From Eunapius fragilis (Eukaryota > Porifera > Demospongiae > Spongillida > Spongillidae), in NCBI GenBank assembly GCA_963681505.1, contig OY811971.1, positions 607,501 to 671,500 on the forward strand: 64,000 nt of DNA, in the 5' to 3' direction. Below are positions 1 through 13,219 of the stretch, in pieces. The notes beneath the pieces are model-generated. The model saw nothing but the letters and a program-made list of their open reading frames with translations, was not told where the DNA came from and did no database searches. Within the stretch, counting starts at the first letter, position 1. Each line of letters starts with the position of its first letter. The translations under genes were made by a program, and so were the position numbers.

Positions 1-1711
1 TATATGTTCCCATGTAATTTTACTATTAGGGTGTGGTCTAACTAGAATCCAGATGGAGTTTTAACACTATGGTGCGCATACATGAACCACTGCACGCAAG
101 CCTTCTTAAACACAGCTTTGCTGTATACCGTTATTGCACGTTGTAAAAGCGACGCTAACGTGTACAAACGCACTAACCTACAAACCCACACCGACGAACG
201 CCCGCCAAGGCCAGCGTTTAGTACTGTAAGTCGTGTGCGTGCGTACATACCTTAAAGATAACGTTCGGCTTTAAAGTTCAATCCAACTACGAAGTCTGTC
301 ACAGCTGCCATAGCATCTTGCCAACCATGCCCTCAATCCGTCAAACAAACAAGGCTGGGAACGCGTTCAGTGTGGTGTAATGCGGTAAATCAGTGCTATG
401 ACAACACACCTTTTAAATGTCTTAACACTCCATTATTAGTGGGGTACGGTGCTAACACTCTCGCGTAGTCTGCCAACACCCATAGGTGTAAGCTGAACAC
501 CCTAGTGTGTTATCATAGCACCCCATGGGCTGTAACACCCCTCAGACCTAACACCCCTCGGGCCTTTTTTTTTAACAGTGCAAATACGCTCGCTAACGTT
601 CAGCTGATTCTACGGTGCAACGGCAATAGTGGAATCTGGTGTTTTGCTAATCGTATTCATCACACTTCAAATCCTACATAGGACCTACTAACGTAGGTCC
701 TAATACTGCTATTGGGATGTAGACAGTGGCGTACCTGAGAGTTCAATGGTTAGAGTTGGTTTGCTGAGCGCTGGTTCATTCTGTCCCGCACACCGGCCGT
801 CTGTGTAGCCTCAAATAAAGGTTGTCTGGAATGGAGATAAACCCGACTCCCCTATCACATCGAATCCGCTCTATAAACGGCTTACCTACTGCATGACTGA
901 TTCTTCGAGCTAGTATATTCATTACACCCACTCACACATATGCAGACGGTTTTACGGCAGCCAACTTGTAACGCATCCAATCTGACTAGAGCACACCATG
1001 CGCTCGGCTTACCCTCAAATAAGTACGGGTATATTTTTTCAAACGCAATAGTTTGGTACTGCCTTAAAGAGCAAATTATATGAATTATAATGATATGTGA
1101 AACATGTCATTTGCAGAAGTAGCGACAAAGTTATAGCAATCCAACCATTGGATTTGCGGCAATGGTAATCCATGCGGTAGCGCATAAAAAATTGTGACGG
1201 TTTTTGATCTTTTCGGTATAGCAACTACAATCAATAATATAATCACAGCAAAAAATTTTTTACAAGTCTTGCACACATATAAGAAGCATAGAATAGTGTT
1301 ATACATCAAATTTCACTAATGTACAAATCATCTGTAATATAGTGAACTAGGAATTCATATAGAGTCATTGAAACATCATCCCCACATTGCCAAAAATTTC
1401 GGACATCGACCCATAACTCTGGCCAGGAATGCAATATCAAAATTATACTTGCACCGTTACACTCGTTAGCTAAGATTTATCAAAGCATAAAAACAGCTAA
1501 TTATAATTAATGAACTTTCGTTACGACAACAAATGTTTAAGTACCTTTATGAGCAAAAATATCTCTTTCAGTACAATTTTTAGTTTCGATTCCTTGTATT
1601 TATTGTTACGCATGCGCGTTGCGGCAACGTCATCGCGTTTTAAAATGACTCTTACGTCACTCCGATTCCCAATTCATTTTGCCAGTCTGGGGACCTGATA
1701 CCTGACTTTCT
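1..1711. other. no gene recognised
   Basis: I see no convincing coding sequence here. The open frames are short, lack family motifs and overlap on both strands. At 1684-1723 there is a perfect 12-bp inverted repeat (AGTCTGGGGACC and GGTCCCCAGACT) that abuts the next feature. Confidence 0.5.
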
Positions 1712-2619
1712 GGTCCCCAGACTACGTGCAGCCCCTCCTCCCATTCTTTGAAATAAGTGATAGGGATTCTTTGTTTACGTTTCTTGAGTTCGAAGCTCTT
1801 TCTTTATGATTCGTACGTGTAGGCTCGCCACATCATGGTACTGACCATCTTTGGCTGAAACAGATTAACGGATGTACGGTAAGTGCTAGGTGCGCTTTCA
1901 TTGGAGAAGTCCTTCTGGCTGGGCTTTGCGATCGGGCGACGGGGAATTTGACCACGGGAGTGGCCACCAAAAAGGGCGGATTGTTCCACATGGACTAGAC
2001 CATGCAAGAGGGACCTAGATCGATTAACATCAAGATTCATATCTTCATGTGCCGTTTCATGTGTGCATTAGCCGAGGTGCTTTGCCAATGGAAAAGCACT
2101 ATTCCTAAACTTACATTGATTATAATGATATTGGACAGTTCACGCGAAAATGTCGTTTCGCATATATACATAATAATGTTATAAAAATGCGTCTCATTTG
2201 AATCGCTATATCTTCCTAACTGTTAACGCTATCAACTTTCTATTCTCAACACTTCATACCACACCATTTCTCTGTGGTAAAATACATTTTGGACTTGCTC
2301 CGTGCCAGTATTGCAACGCTCGATACCCACCGGGTTCAAACCGCCATAACTTTCTGTATGAGTATTGAGTAATCAAAGCCCCTCAAATTCGGTTATAGGT
2401 AGAGAGGTAGAGAGGTCCTATACCTATCGATTTGTTCTGTTCGTTAATTTTTGTGCAATCCGTTACAGAGATACAGCCGTGCAAAGTTGTTTCAAGTTTC
2501 CCGCTCGAATCGCGCCGTTGTACCTACATCCATTCACTGGAGTACATGAATATTCAACTACATCCTGTGGGTTGGGACATTTATAACCATCACCACGTGC
2601 GTAACGTAGTCTGGGGACC
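1712..2619. mobile_element. TIR element (MITE-like), about 0.9 kb
   Basis: The ends are a 16-bp perfect terminal inverted repeat: GGTCCCCAGACTACGT at 1712-1727 and its complement at 2604-2619. A further copy of the GGTCCCCAGACT motif lies inverted immediately outside the left end, and a related motif occurs near 30717. No transposase can be read between the ends. The superfamily is undetermined and I could not define a target duplication. Confidence 0.5.
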
Positions 2620-3856
2620 TGAATTGTTTACTGCAGAGTAGCTTTTGCTTTAAGTTTTAGACGTTGTCTTGCGCGTATGATTTCGAACAGTGCGAAGAGA
2701 CAAGATATAAGATCAATCTGATGAAGAAGTTTGAGAGCGGTAACGATCGGTGGCAGATAGCTGTGGAGCAGGCAGACGAGTAGTTGATCCCGTAGTACGT
2801 GGACAGCTGTGGAGTATGGCATAGGGTTTTGGGACATAAGTGGAATTAATCGTTTGTGACGTTTTGTCAATGATATTTAATATTGTCAGACGTCATTAAT
2901 TGATGTGGTGTGTAAACATGTACTACACATGCGTGGATTTTGTGTCAATATGTGAAGACCACATTTAGGAATGACGCAATTAATTAACCGCCTAAAATAT
3001 AACATCATTTGAAACCCCTGATGGCAGATAGCTGTCAGTAACTGCATGCATGCAGTACGCAACTACTGTGGAGTGGACCGTACGGCAGACAGCAGTGAAA
3101 TAAGCACTACAGCAGACGAAATCTAAAGGTAGGCCCTATTTTTATATTAAATTTTACAGGGGCGAAAAGTTATTCTCCCCCGTAACTTTAATATAAAAAA
3201 TAAAACCTGGGGACGAGGCTAACCCCTCTAAATAATCTATGGTTGTAGTAAGGGAGGTTCATTATCTGATGTATGCGTAAGGCCAGGTCTGTGCATGCAT
3301 GCTTTGTTAACACCTGGTGTGCATGCTGGGTGAAATTAATTACACTGCTATTTGAGTTACTTATACCTGTGGCTAAAATGCAATGCAGGTAACAGAAATG
3401 TATTTTATATGTCTGCAATCATTTCCTATGGCTACTCCCTGTATGAACCCAGGAGTATAATGGTGGTGCTTGTAAAAGCTCCGCAAGCTGTACTGTAATA
3501 GTGTCTATTGGACTTCCACCTGTGGACACCCGGCTGCTACCTTTACCAAGTTCCCTTCATGTTGGGACATCCACACCACTATAGGGCCCCTTGCTCCTCC
3601 TCATAAGGGTACCCCCATTTCCTTGGATGCTGCACTTCCACACTGGGACACTGCCTCTCTAGGACCTCTGCCCTCCACACAGTATACCTCTCTTGCTCCA
3701 CCACTACATGCAACCCCCACTTCCACCTCCACAATTACACACAATTTGGGGATCTTAATACACCATCTTCATATCTGGGGACGTTCTGCTGCAACTAAAC
3801 ATTCTTTCAGCCCGATTGGACACCATGGTATTATCAGAAATTAAAAAACAGATGAA
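2620..3856. other. no gene recognised
   Basis: Nothing coding is supported. There is a short inverted pair near 3137-3200 (TTTATATTAAA and TTTAATATAAA) and a C-rich stretch at 3530-3740 with an open plus frame that I cannot assign. Confidence 0.4.
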
Positions 3857-4066
3857 ACAAGTATTAAAAACATTCTCTATGAGAATGTTGTGGCATATAG
3901 GATTGGAATAAGGCAATATTGGTGTAAAAAGGAAGGAAACAAGGGTCGCATAAGAAGGGGAAATGTATAATGACATTTCGCACACAAACATAATGTCCTA
4001 CAAATGAGCAAAATATAGGACTATTATACATTTCCCCTTCTTATCAGACCCTTGCTTTCTTCCTTT
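3857..4066 (+). repeat. terminal palindrome of palindrome-tailed family, truncated copy
   Basis: The left arm (from ACAAGTATTAAAAACATTC) and most of the right arm are present. The loop is near 3980-4015, flanked by ATATAGGACTATTA-type sequence. The outer end of the right arm is missing and the sequence runs straight into piggyBac-type relic 1. The inner flank GATGAAACAAG matches the inner flank of the complete copies, so this copy points rightward. Confidence 0.7.
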
Positions 4067-4560
4067 AATTGGCTTCCAAGGATTCTAGAAATGTATGTAG
4101 CAAACAGTAACGATATGCACTGAAATTTCAAATTCGTTTCTGAACCAACTTCATCAACCCTAATACCAGGTTGTGGATCTTCCAAACAAAGACACTGAGT
4201 AATGTTCTCAAATCGATGTCCGGACATCCCAAAGTGTGTACCAAAGCTTGCACCACTGTATATTGTGCCAGGCTCTAAACCTTCATCCCAACCCAATAAT
4301 GATGGATTCCATTTTTGGCTCACATGCCATGGCAAGTCACAACCCTAGGTACTGTAACAATTCACCCTTTGGTAAGGGGAATACATCTTTGTGTGAGCAT
4401 ATTGACAATTGAATATTCCGATGCTTCTAACAGGGTAGAATTGATGAAAAATAATCCACTTCTTTTTCTTCATCTGTATTCCTCTTTCTGCTTCTGGTCA
4501 TCTAAATCAAACACAGTGGACATTGTATTTTGATCCAGGATCAATTAACAACTCTCTTCG
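4067..4560 (-). pseudogene. piggyBac-type (DDE_Tnp_1_7) transposase relic 1, N-terminal part
   Basis: Read on the minus strand, this encodes fragments in the order expected for the N-terminal half of a PGBD-like DDE transposase. First comes an acidic stretch ending in a DYFxxxxP-like motif, then PKGELLQYLGL, then a segment of the form PWHVSQKW with GASFGTHFGMSGHRFENI, where the 'FGMSxxRFxxI' signature is typical of the family. Several frameshifts separate the pieces and the catalytic core is absent. It is clearly homologous to relic 2 at 8440-9230, with long runs of near identity including the stretch around CAGGTTGTGGATCTTCC. It is dead. Family assignment is from motif recognition only. Confidence 0.6.
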
Positions 4561-5000
4561 TCGTGTGCAGGTGCACCCATGATGCGACAGAGTAGGTCTG
4601 GGTTCACTGTTACTTTCAGTGATGGCTGCAACATCACTATAATAGTATAAAAAACAATACGAATAATATTTGCAATGCATGATATGGAACCCAAGTGCCA
4701 ATCAAATCGTAAATAGTCACATCATGAAGTAAATTATCTTTGCTGGTGAGGTGGGACTCCAGAAATGCAATCTGCACTATTTACAACTATTAATTACATA
4801 GACGGCAACTGCTGACATGTATACATCCATGACCTACACTAACGTGTCACCTCTCCCAAATGTGCTCAGTAATGTATTGTGCACCTGGGAGTGCAGTTTA
4901 TTTTAACAGTTTATGCAGCGCAGTAGGAATTTGCTAAGTCATGGAAATTATTACTATGGAAGTGCAGCTCCCAAGCATGCAGGACTACATCTTTATGAGA

Positions 5001-5057
5001 GAGGATTTGATGAATTGTGAGAAAGAATTGCTCTTTCTCACAACTCCCCAAATCCTC
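5001..5057. repeat. imperfect inverted repeat (hairpin)
   Basis: TTGTGAGAAAGA at 5015-5026 is followed after 5 bases by its exact complement at 5032-5043. Outside this, GAGGATTTG at 5001-5009 pairs with CAAATCCTC at 5049-5057. It lies just upstream of the TTAA-flanked element. Confidence 0.6.
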
Positions 5058-5099
5058 CCTCGTAAAGATGGAGTCTTGCATTGTGTAAATGATTTAACC

Positions 5100-7818
5100 T
5101 TAACCCTTCACCTGCGACGGGCACATTTTTGTGCCCGTAATTAGCTCTTCCGCTATGCGGAGGGCACATTTATGTGACGAGCGGGACACGTGTCCGGTAA
5201 ACATGCACTACGCGCGAACGGTACTGTATTTGCAGGTGTCGTTAGGCACACAAGCTAAGCGTTACGTACGTTATTACATACAACTCTTTTATCGGGGCGA
5301 TACACAAAACAGCAAACAAAAAAACGCTGCCTTCCGACACTGAATTTCTCCACCAGTAGAAGTAGTTTTAGTGATGATGGCTTCGATAGCTACGTTGAGG
5401 AAGAGAACGAGGGTTGTGAGGTTATTAGTAGATATTATATATGCTTACACCGGATGTGGGCATCGTAATCAGTTGTCAGGCTTCACCTGATGAAACTGCA
5501 GCCATGGAATATCAAGAGGATAAGGTAGCGGAATACAAGTCTGTGGAGGCAGAGGAATAATTATGTGGACCATAGAACTCAGCAAGCACCCCAAGTTCAC
5601 TGTACCTCACCACAAGCTTGCTGACCCCTTACACCACAAGCCTCCTATTGCTCCCTTACACCACTGCACATTGACCCCATGCACGTCAAGCCTACTGCTC
5701 CCTTACACAACAAGCTTAGTGCTCCCTTACACGACAAGTCTCCTGCCCCCTTACACAACAAGCCTACAGCTCCCTCTCCAGCTCCCATACACAACAAGCC
5801 TACTGCTCCCATACACGACAAGCCTACTGCTCCGTTACATGACAAGCTTACTGCTCCCTTACACGACAAGTCTCCTGCCCCCTTACACAACAAGCCTACA
5901 GCTCCCTCTCCAGCTCCCATACACAACAAGCTTACTGCTCCCATACACGACAAGCCTACTGATCCCATACGACAAGCCTACTGCTCCCTTACACAACAAG
6001 CCTCCTGCTCCCATACAAGACAAGCCTACTGCTCCCTTACAAGACAAGCCTACTGCTCCCTTACACAACAAGCCTACTGCTCCCTTACAAGACAAGCCTA
6101 CTGCTCCCTTACACGACATGCCTACTGCTCCCTTACATAACAAGCCTACTGCTCCCATACAATACAAGCCTACTGCTCCCTTACAAGACAAGCCTACTGC
6201 TCCCTTACACGACATGCCTACTGCTCCCTTACATAACAAGCCTACTGCTCCCATACAATACAAGCCTACTGCTCCCTTACAAGACAAGCCTACTGCTCCC
6301 TTACATAACAAGCCTACTGCTCCCATACAATACAAGCCTACTGCTCCCTTACACGACATGCCTACTGCTCCCTTACATAACAAGCCTACTGCTCCCATAC
6401 AATACAAGCCTACAGCTCCCTTATACCACATGCCTTCTGCCCCCTTACACGCCAAGCCTACTGCTCCCATACACCACATGCCTGCTGCTCCCTTACACAA
6501 CAAGCCTACTGCTCCCATACAAGACAAGCCTACTGCTCCCTTACACCACATGCCTACTGCTTCCAGACAAGACATACCTACTGCTCCCTTACATAACAAG
6601 CTTACAGCTCCCTTACACAACAAGCCTACTGCTCCCATACTAGACAAGCCTACTGCTCCCTTACACAACAAGCCTACAGCTCCCTTACACCACATGCCTA
6701 CTGCTTCCAGACAAGACATACCTACTGCTCCCTTACACGACAAGCTTACTGCTCCCATACACAACAAGTCTCCTGCCCCCTTACATAACAAGCTTACAGC
6801 TCCCTTACACAACAAGCCTACTGCTCCCATACAAGACAAGCCTACTGCTCCCTTACACAACAAGCCTACAGCTCCCTTACACGACATGCCTACTGCTCCC
6901 TTACAAGACAAGCCTACTGCTCCCTTACACAACAAGCCTCCTGCTCCCTTACATAACAAGCCTACTGCTCCCATACAATACAAGCCTACAGCTCCCTTAT
7001 ACCACATGCCTTCTGCCCCCTTACACGCCAAGCCTACTGCTCCCATACACCACATGCCTGCTGCTCCCTTACAAGACAAGCCTACTGCACCCTTACACCA
7101 CATGCCTGCTGCTCCCTTACAAGACAAGCCTACTGCTCCCTTACACCACATGCCTGCTGCTCCATTACACAACAAGCCTACTGCTCCCTTACACCACATA
7201 CCTGCTGCTCCCTTACAAGACAAGCCTACTGCTCCCTTACACCACATGCCTACTGCTCCCTTACACCATGCCTGCTGCTCACAAGACAAGCCTACTGTTC
7301 CCTTACAACACATGCCTGCTAACCCAACAATGCTGACTCCTTACGCCATGCTTCATATCGCTTCCTCTTACCTCTATCTGTAAATCAAAGGAGCTTCACC
7401 TCAGAGTTGCTACCCAATTTCACTGAGCAGCTGGCAGGGCAAGCGTATTGAGCCAGGCGGCACAACAAGGTATCTAAGCAATACATAACAGTAGATGCAT
7501 GCCCATACTTAAAAAAAGTAAGCTGACAACTTACGTGTACCAAACGAGGAGTTCAGAACGGTAGCGTAGATTGTCCATTTTAAATGACGCACACTCGAAG
7601 ATAGACGAAAAATAAGCACTACCTGCCGTCAGCCCAAATCACTCAAAAACGATAGAACAGACACTTTTTGACACCCATTGTGAAAATAAGGGCCATCGGG
7701 CGCGTAGTAACCTAGAAAAACTAGCAAGCGTTCTAGCGCTCCATTTTTAAAATTTCGAATGAAAATCCTTCCGCATGACGTGATGCTAATGAATATTAAT
7801 TAGCGCAGGTGAAGTTAA
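5100..7818 (+). mobile_element. TTAA-flanked piggyBac-like non-autonomous element filled by a minisatellite
   Basis: Left end: TTAA (5100-5103) followed by CCCTTCACCTGCG. Right end: CGCAGGTGAAG followed by TTAA (7815-7818). The ends therefore share an inverted CTTCACCTGCG next to TTAA, the target chosen by piggyBac transposases. Both subterminal regions also contain an ATGCGGA(A)GG motif, near 5155 and near 7772 in inverse orientation. The left TIR region has an inner palindrome CGGGCACA/TGTGCCCG. Between the ends there is an acidic coding remnant (5345-5420, SDDGFDSYVEEENEG), then the 24-bp repeat array, then about 430 bp without clear homology. The right end lacks two bases relative to the left, so the exact boundary is inferred. 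No transposase core remains. Confidence 0.5.
5683..7310 (+). repeat. 24-bp minisatellite, about 65 units
   Basis: The unit AAGCCTACTGCTCCCTTACA plus CAAC repeats with substitutions. Frequent variants are CCCATACAC, CCATGCC (from CACATGCC) and CAAGAC. Because 24 is a multiple of three, long frames stay open on both strands. One runs 5563-7383 on plus with the 8-residue unit KPTAPLHN, and another runs antisense across 5883-7313 with KGAVGLLC. One unit near 5970 is two bases short and shifts the plus frame from a TTSLLLPY reading to a KPTAPLHN reading inside the same array. A proline-rich protein cannot be excluded, but the mutual openness of several frames favours a non-coding array. Confidence 0.85.
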
Positions 7819-8439
7819 TTCCAAGCTCTTTCGTACTATTTAACCTATTAATATGCTTAATTCAGAAGAGTTTAAAGAGACATCAACAAGCCTTGAATAA
7901 CTTATAGTAATGTCATGTATACAGACTGTTATGTATGTAATTATGCCCTTGGTATTTAAAGGGTTAACTGTACAATAAACATTCCATTGGTATTTCCTAA
8001 GTTCAAACAATTGTTTAATGCGCCGCCCCTGGCATTTAAAAAATGATGTACTACACTGATTTTGGAGTACTGGAATGATGCATTAGTGAAGTCGTCCGAA
8101 TAATGGGTTCTTCAGAAGACACAACAAGCATGTTGTATGTACTTATAAGGTTACAATTGCATGCAAGCAAGCATGTGACGCACATAATGTAGTTTTTGTG
8201 ATAATCACACGTTTTATTACTTATGCACTGTGGATGTGAGATGTGCCAAAGAGCTAAGTTTAAATTGGTAATGATTATAGTAAAAAATAAATGAGTTAGT
8301 TTTGTTACGCTGTATATTAATTGACCTTGAAGGAGGATGGGACCAAATGTCCCACATACCTACAGAATAAGAACTACTTAGGAAATAAATACGATGTCAT
8401 GTAAAATAGATTGGTTTTACCTACATTTCAAATGTTAGT
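7819..8439. other. no gene recognised
   Basis: AT-rich intergenic or intronic DNA. I see no coding motif. A second GGGTTAA at 7961-7967 could be an alternative right end for the preceding element, but it matches the left end only over CCCTT. Confidence 0.4.
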
Positions 8440-9230
8440 CTTTGACTTTTTGCCCTTTCAAGCAAGGGCAAACATGCTGTTATTGTTGGGTGTCTTAGAT
8501 TCCAGTAGACACCATGCAGTTTCCCCGAGCAGCCATTCCACCTCTTCACATCCATCCTCACAGTCTTTAAAAAAATATTTCAGGTACTTTTTGTGCGGTT
8601 TTTTCCATACCCTGGAAGTAAAGACCCCTTTCTTCCAGAGCAATTATTGAAGAGAAAGTAGAATCAGCATGAACTCCTGTCCACTACCGAAGGAAAAGCA
8701 AAGAATAACAGTGGTACCTCACCATACTCAGCTTTTGTCTATTTGCATCTTTTCCTTCCTTCCATGATTTCCAACTTAAACAGGATTCTAGTTGAACCAC
8801 ATGCAAGTACCTCCAATTGTGTTCCCATTTCTTCAGGCTTTCATCAACATGCTGGCCTGGAATCACAAATCTTTCTCTAGCAACATAGAATTCCTCCAAT
8901 AATAGCCTGATTGGTTTCCAAGGATCCTAGAAATGTATGTAGCAAACTGAAACAATATGCAAATTTGACGAAGCTACTTCATCAACCCTAATACCAGGTT
9001 GTGGATCTTCCAAGAAAGACACTGAGAAATGTTCTCAAACTGATGTCTGGACATATCCTTAAACATGTACCAAAGCTTGCACCAATGTATCTTGTGCCCT
9101 TCTCTAAACCTTCACCGAATATTGATGGATCCCCTTTTTGGGTCACATGCCATGGCAAGTCACAACCCCAGGTACTTTAACAATTCACCCTTTGGTATGT
9201 GGAATTTATCTATGCGTGAGCAATGGCATC
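8440..9230 (-). pseudogene. piggyBac-type (DDE_Tnp_1_7) transposase relic 2
   Basis: Minus-strand fragments follow the family order over about 260 residues. PKGELLKYLGL lies near 9190, then a GASFGT segment, then a degraded RFxxI region near 9040. Next comes FVIPGQHVDESLKKWE near 8850, whose VDES matches the first catalytic aspartate block. WKEGKDANRQK follows near 8740, and then KGVFTSRVWKKPHKKYLKYFF near 8600. At least four frameshifts or stops interrupt it. It is more complete than relic 1 because the central DDE region is recognisable. In copy 1 this region is missing, with a palindrome sitting at the break. Confidence 0.6.
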
Positions 9231-12200
9231 AGTATTGTGACTCCTGTGATACTTTGAGTGTACTTAACCACTCCATGATTGATTTCGGGGAGGTGGGAGA
9301 ATAAACTAGTCCCAGTTCCACCACATGAGGTTTTCTTCCAAAGATCTGAAACGGAATCAGTAAAATTTAAAATGGTGCCAACTCTGCTAGATATGACAAC
9401 AGTTAACTGAATAGATATGAAAAACGTGAATGAAATAAAATCATTGATAAAGGTTTTAGGCTTATCATAGTTTTTAGGGGAGGGAGTGGTGTGGGGGGGG
9501 GGATAGGAGGTACCTTAGAACCCCATATAAAACTACAGATCTATAGACATTGCACACATGCATACATCAATGCACACATGCAACAAACGGACATATGGAT
9601 GGAACTTTGGCATTCTTAATTGAGAACGGATGTGCTGATATACATTGTCGTTTTGCCTCACTGAGTAACACTGCTTGACTAGTGTGTTTTCACTTTCAGT
9701 ATAACCCATTCCTTGATTCCTGATCATGCCTTTACCCACTGTGTATATGTTATACGTGTAATATGAATGTTAACTAATGTGGTTGTGAGCGTACATATAC
9801 ATCCGAAACTGTGCAAAGCCATGTTACCCTGGTCTTGTACCCATACTGTGAATGGATTACATACATCACTTCTACATGAATTTTTTGGACAGCCTATACT
9901 CGTGTGTGCATGTATTTGTAGACATGTTTGTGTGCATGTGTCAAGTGTATGTGTGCGTGTGTGGGTGTGTGGTTGTATGCATACACCCACGTACTACAAT
10001 AAATTTTAGCAGGTTGTTATAGCCGCTAATGACGTCAAAACACACCAACATCAAGAGCTATGGTCAGTTACGTTTCCGCCTCGAGTATGCTATTTATACT
10101 ATGCGCCTTGTATGATAATTTCAGATAGTAGGACGGTAAAAGCAACTAAGAAGGTTACAAAAATCGTACGGATCTGATTCAATCATGAGTAATGAGGAGG
10201 TATGTATTGGCGAGTGAAGTGATATTGGCATATAGAGTTTGGAAAGCAATATGGTGGTGTAATGTAAAAATCATAGGAACGAAGTGAACAAAAATCAGTA
10301 GATTATCTATATCTATATCACAATTGTAAGGCGCTGTATGCATACGTTCATGATGGGCTAAACATAGGCGCATTTGTTTTATCATTTCAATCAACCTTGT
10401 TCCCGTGCTATAGTTTGTTTCATGAGTTGTTGTTTGTTAATGAGTGAACGCTAGATTAATATTGTGTTCGCTACAGTTTTTTTGAGGGGTCAGAATGCTA
10501 ACATTAATCCTTGCTTATCGGGAGTAGAATATTTGTTCCATCAAGCCGGACTGCTATAGCTGGGTATATGGTATACCCGCCGCAGGCGGGCAGAAGTACA
10601 TAAAGGCGCCCACGCTCTTAAAATAAAAATAAAACCTTATTTTCAGAAATACTCTTTCTTTCATATAAATTCAATAATGACGTAAATTAGAAAAATTGTT
10701 TCATTATTACTAATGCATAGCCAACTTCGGTCGGTGTTTTGGTGCCCTCACTACTTTTTGGTGCCCCTATTTTTAGAGCCGCTGAGAGGAGGGTTATTGC
10801 CCCCCCCCCCCCCCCCCCCCCCCCCACCTCACACACACACACACCACCGTGCTGCCTGACCTTTACGTTTCGGCGGAAGGACGGGTATCAAACTTATATA
10901 CGTGGATTTGCAACGAATGTGGGCGATTATCACTATTATTACATACGTTATCAGATGGTAGTCTCGTGTCCATACCCTAAAATACGTCACATGCAGCTGC
11001 CGGTGGATTATATCACCGCTACGCTCCGTACATGTAGACCTATATAGATTGGAAACGGATCACGTGCCGAAATACATTGCATAGGCTGGCTTACGGCCCG
11101 TAAATGTAGTGTCTTTCCTCAAACTCTATGTGGAGTGTGCTAAGTTTGGAGGTTGTAAAGCTTTTTTGTCCTTCTTCCGACTGCCTCTGACTGCCGTAGA
11201 GGTAAAACATCTTTCCGAAATGTTATAGGTAGCGACGTATCCAGGCCCGAGTTGATGTGCTCAAGGAATTATTTTTGGGCGTGAAAGAGACGATAGCTTC
11301 ATCGAATTGGCTTGACTGAAGTAAAATCAGGCAGTTCTCACTGCGACGGATCGAACTCAAACATGTTTGTTTGGATTACTCGTTGGGTGCTCATCTATAC
11401 AAAGCAAGGAGCCATCTGGACATGTGTGTGGTTGTGGGCGTGCAGCGTGCGCTGCAAACACCTGTACAATCCTTTATTCGTTTCTCTATTTTAGCACTGA
11501 TTTTCGATCTGATCAAACTGATCGTAAATAGCGCACTCTACGCTACCATTTTATAAGCACTACAGGGGCGGATTGGGGGGGGGGGGGGGGGGGGTTTCCA
11601 GGGGTCCGAACCCGCCCTTTCCTATATGAAGAATGACGTAATGCATACTGTAATCTATGCAGCGTTCTGCATGTTACCGTCCTTGGATTTGCAAGCTTGC
11701 AAATCGTTCTAGCCAAGCGGGGTCTATATCGATCTAATTAAATCCTCCTACATAACGGCATGTGTGCATGTAGATAATTAGTACTTAATCGCGATCGATC
11801 GGTGCGTGTGAACAGCAATTGTGGTCAAAAGACGTGAGTGGGATGGATCTCAGATTCTTTTCTTAACAGGTAAACTAGAGTAAAGCATACATGAGTCGTT
11901 AACTTTTATAGACCGACATGTATAGCTGGTGCATGGTCACGTGCACACTTCAGTCACAAATTCACAAAAGCTTTCCGTCACGAATTTAATTGCTGAGCAG
12001 TAGGAACCATAGCATTGTGAAGAATGAAGAGTTTCTCGTCGCCATCCATGCAGGCTCTAGCAATCTGGATATCGCGTGATGTATATGTATTGGATCAAGG
12101 GCGTCGGAAGGTAATATACATTGGTCCAGCAAATAAATAAACAATGAGGTGGTGAACTCGGAGAGGCCCGCCCACAGCAACGGAAAGGGGAGCGCTGCAG

Positions 12201-13184
12201 ATGCTTTCTGAGCTGGGTCTGGGGTTTCGCCCCAGAAGTTTTGCCAGTTGTGCATTATTAATGCAAGAAATTTCACTAAAATGACTAGCTCGCACGCGGC
12301 GTTAAATGCTCGAACTCGGGGTAATGATCACGTGAGATGTATCCAATCCATATCACCGGTCTAGTCTTTAACTCTATGGACGCCAAGTATGTACACACAC
12401 AACCGTTATAATACCAGTCATGCATAAACTAGAAACAAAAAAATGTGTTGATCAATGATGCATGCAAATGCTTGCTGCACTTGTACCCTTATAAGTACAT
12501 GTACAAGGTAACTATGCGCTCCTTACACCTACTAATGAACATCATTATTCAGATGACTGCATTTTATTTCTTCCCTATTAACAGCTAAGAATGTGTAACT
12601 AATTGACCATCACTAGTGCTTAAATTGCCAGCTCACTTCCCTCTTTTGCCTGGTTCATATCATGGGTAGTAGCAACAGAAGGTGCCAGTAGGTTGTAATG
12701 GACAAAGAAAATGTACTTACATTACATTGCTCAAACATTTTTATGATTATGAGGTTACATGCATGCAAGTCAGTATTGTGTGTATGGACAATGGTATTCA
12801 AAGTGATTCTATAGTCACAACACAACACAGCAATGCATGGTTGTGTGAACATGCATCTATATATGGAATTGGCGTTCAAACAATGCTTGCTCCAAACAAT
12901 TTAATTGTAGTGAATTACGCCCCCAAAATGGCAAATAAAAACAATTGCTGTGACGTTTTGAATATTTATCGATACCCATGCCCTTATTACTTACCTATGC
13001 CCTTATTCATATTATTTATTTTTTAAAGAAAATATTGGTCCGGCGGCCGCCGGACCTGCCGGACCGGTTCCGACGCCGATGTGGATATCATGCACTGTGA
13101 ATTTCATGCTAAATAAACGCAAAAGCAAAAAAACGGCTGGGGCGAAGCCCAGACCCCACTGCATAGGAGCATAGGAGTAGGAAA

Positions 13185-13219
<35 letters not shown>

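Noticed and set aside
2325..2350. GGTTCAAA-containing stretch resembling a tRNA T-arm
   Set aside because: No matching acceptor stem, D-arm or anticodon arm upstream.
5683..7310. Possible CRISPR array
   Set aside because: Units are contiguous 24-mers without unique spacers, and the window is metazoan.
5563..7383. 606-codon plus-strand frame and the 476-codon antisense frame over the same DNA
   Set aside because: A 24-bp repeat keeps several frames open on both strands. There is no non-repetitive domain, and the phase changes within the array. Reported as a minisatellite, not as a gene.
7961..7967. GGGTTAA as an alternative right end of the TTAA element
   Set aside because: Only CCCTT is shared with the left end. 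The site at 7815 shares eleven bases and the subterminal ATGCGGA motif.
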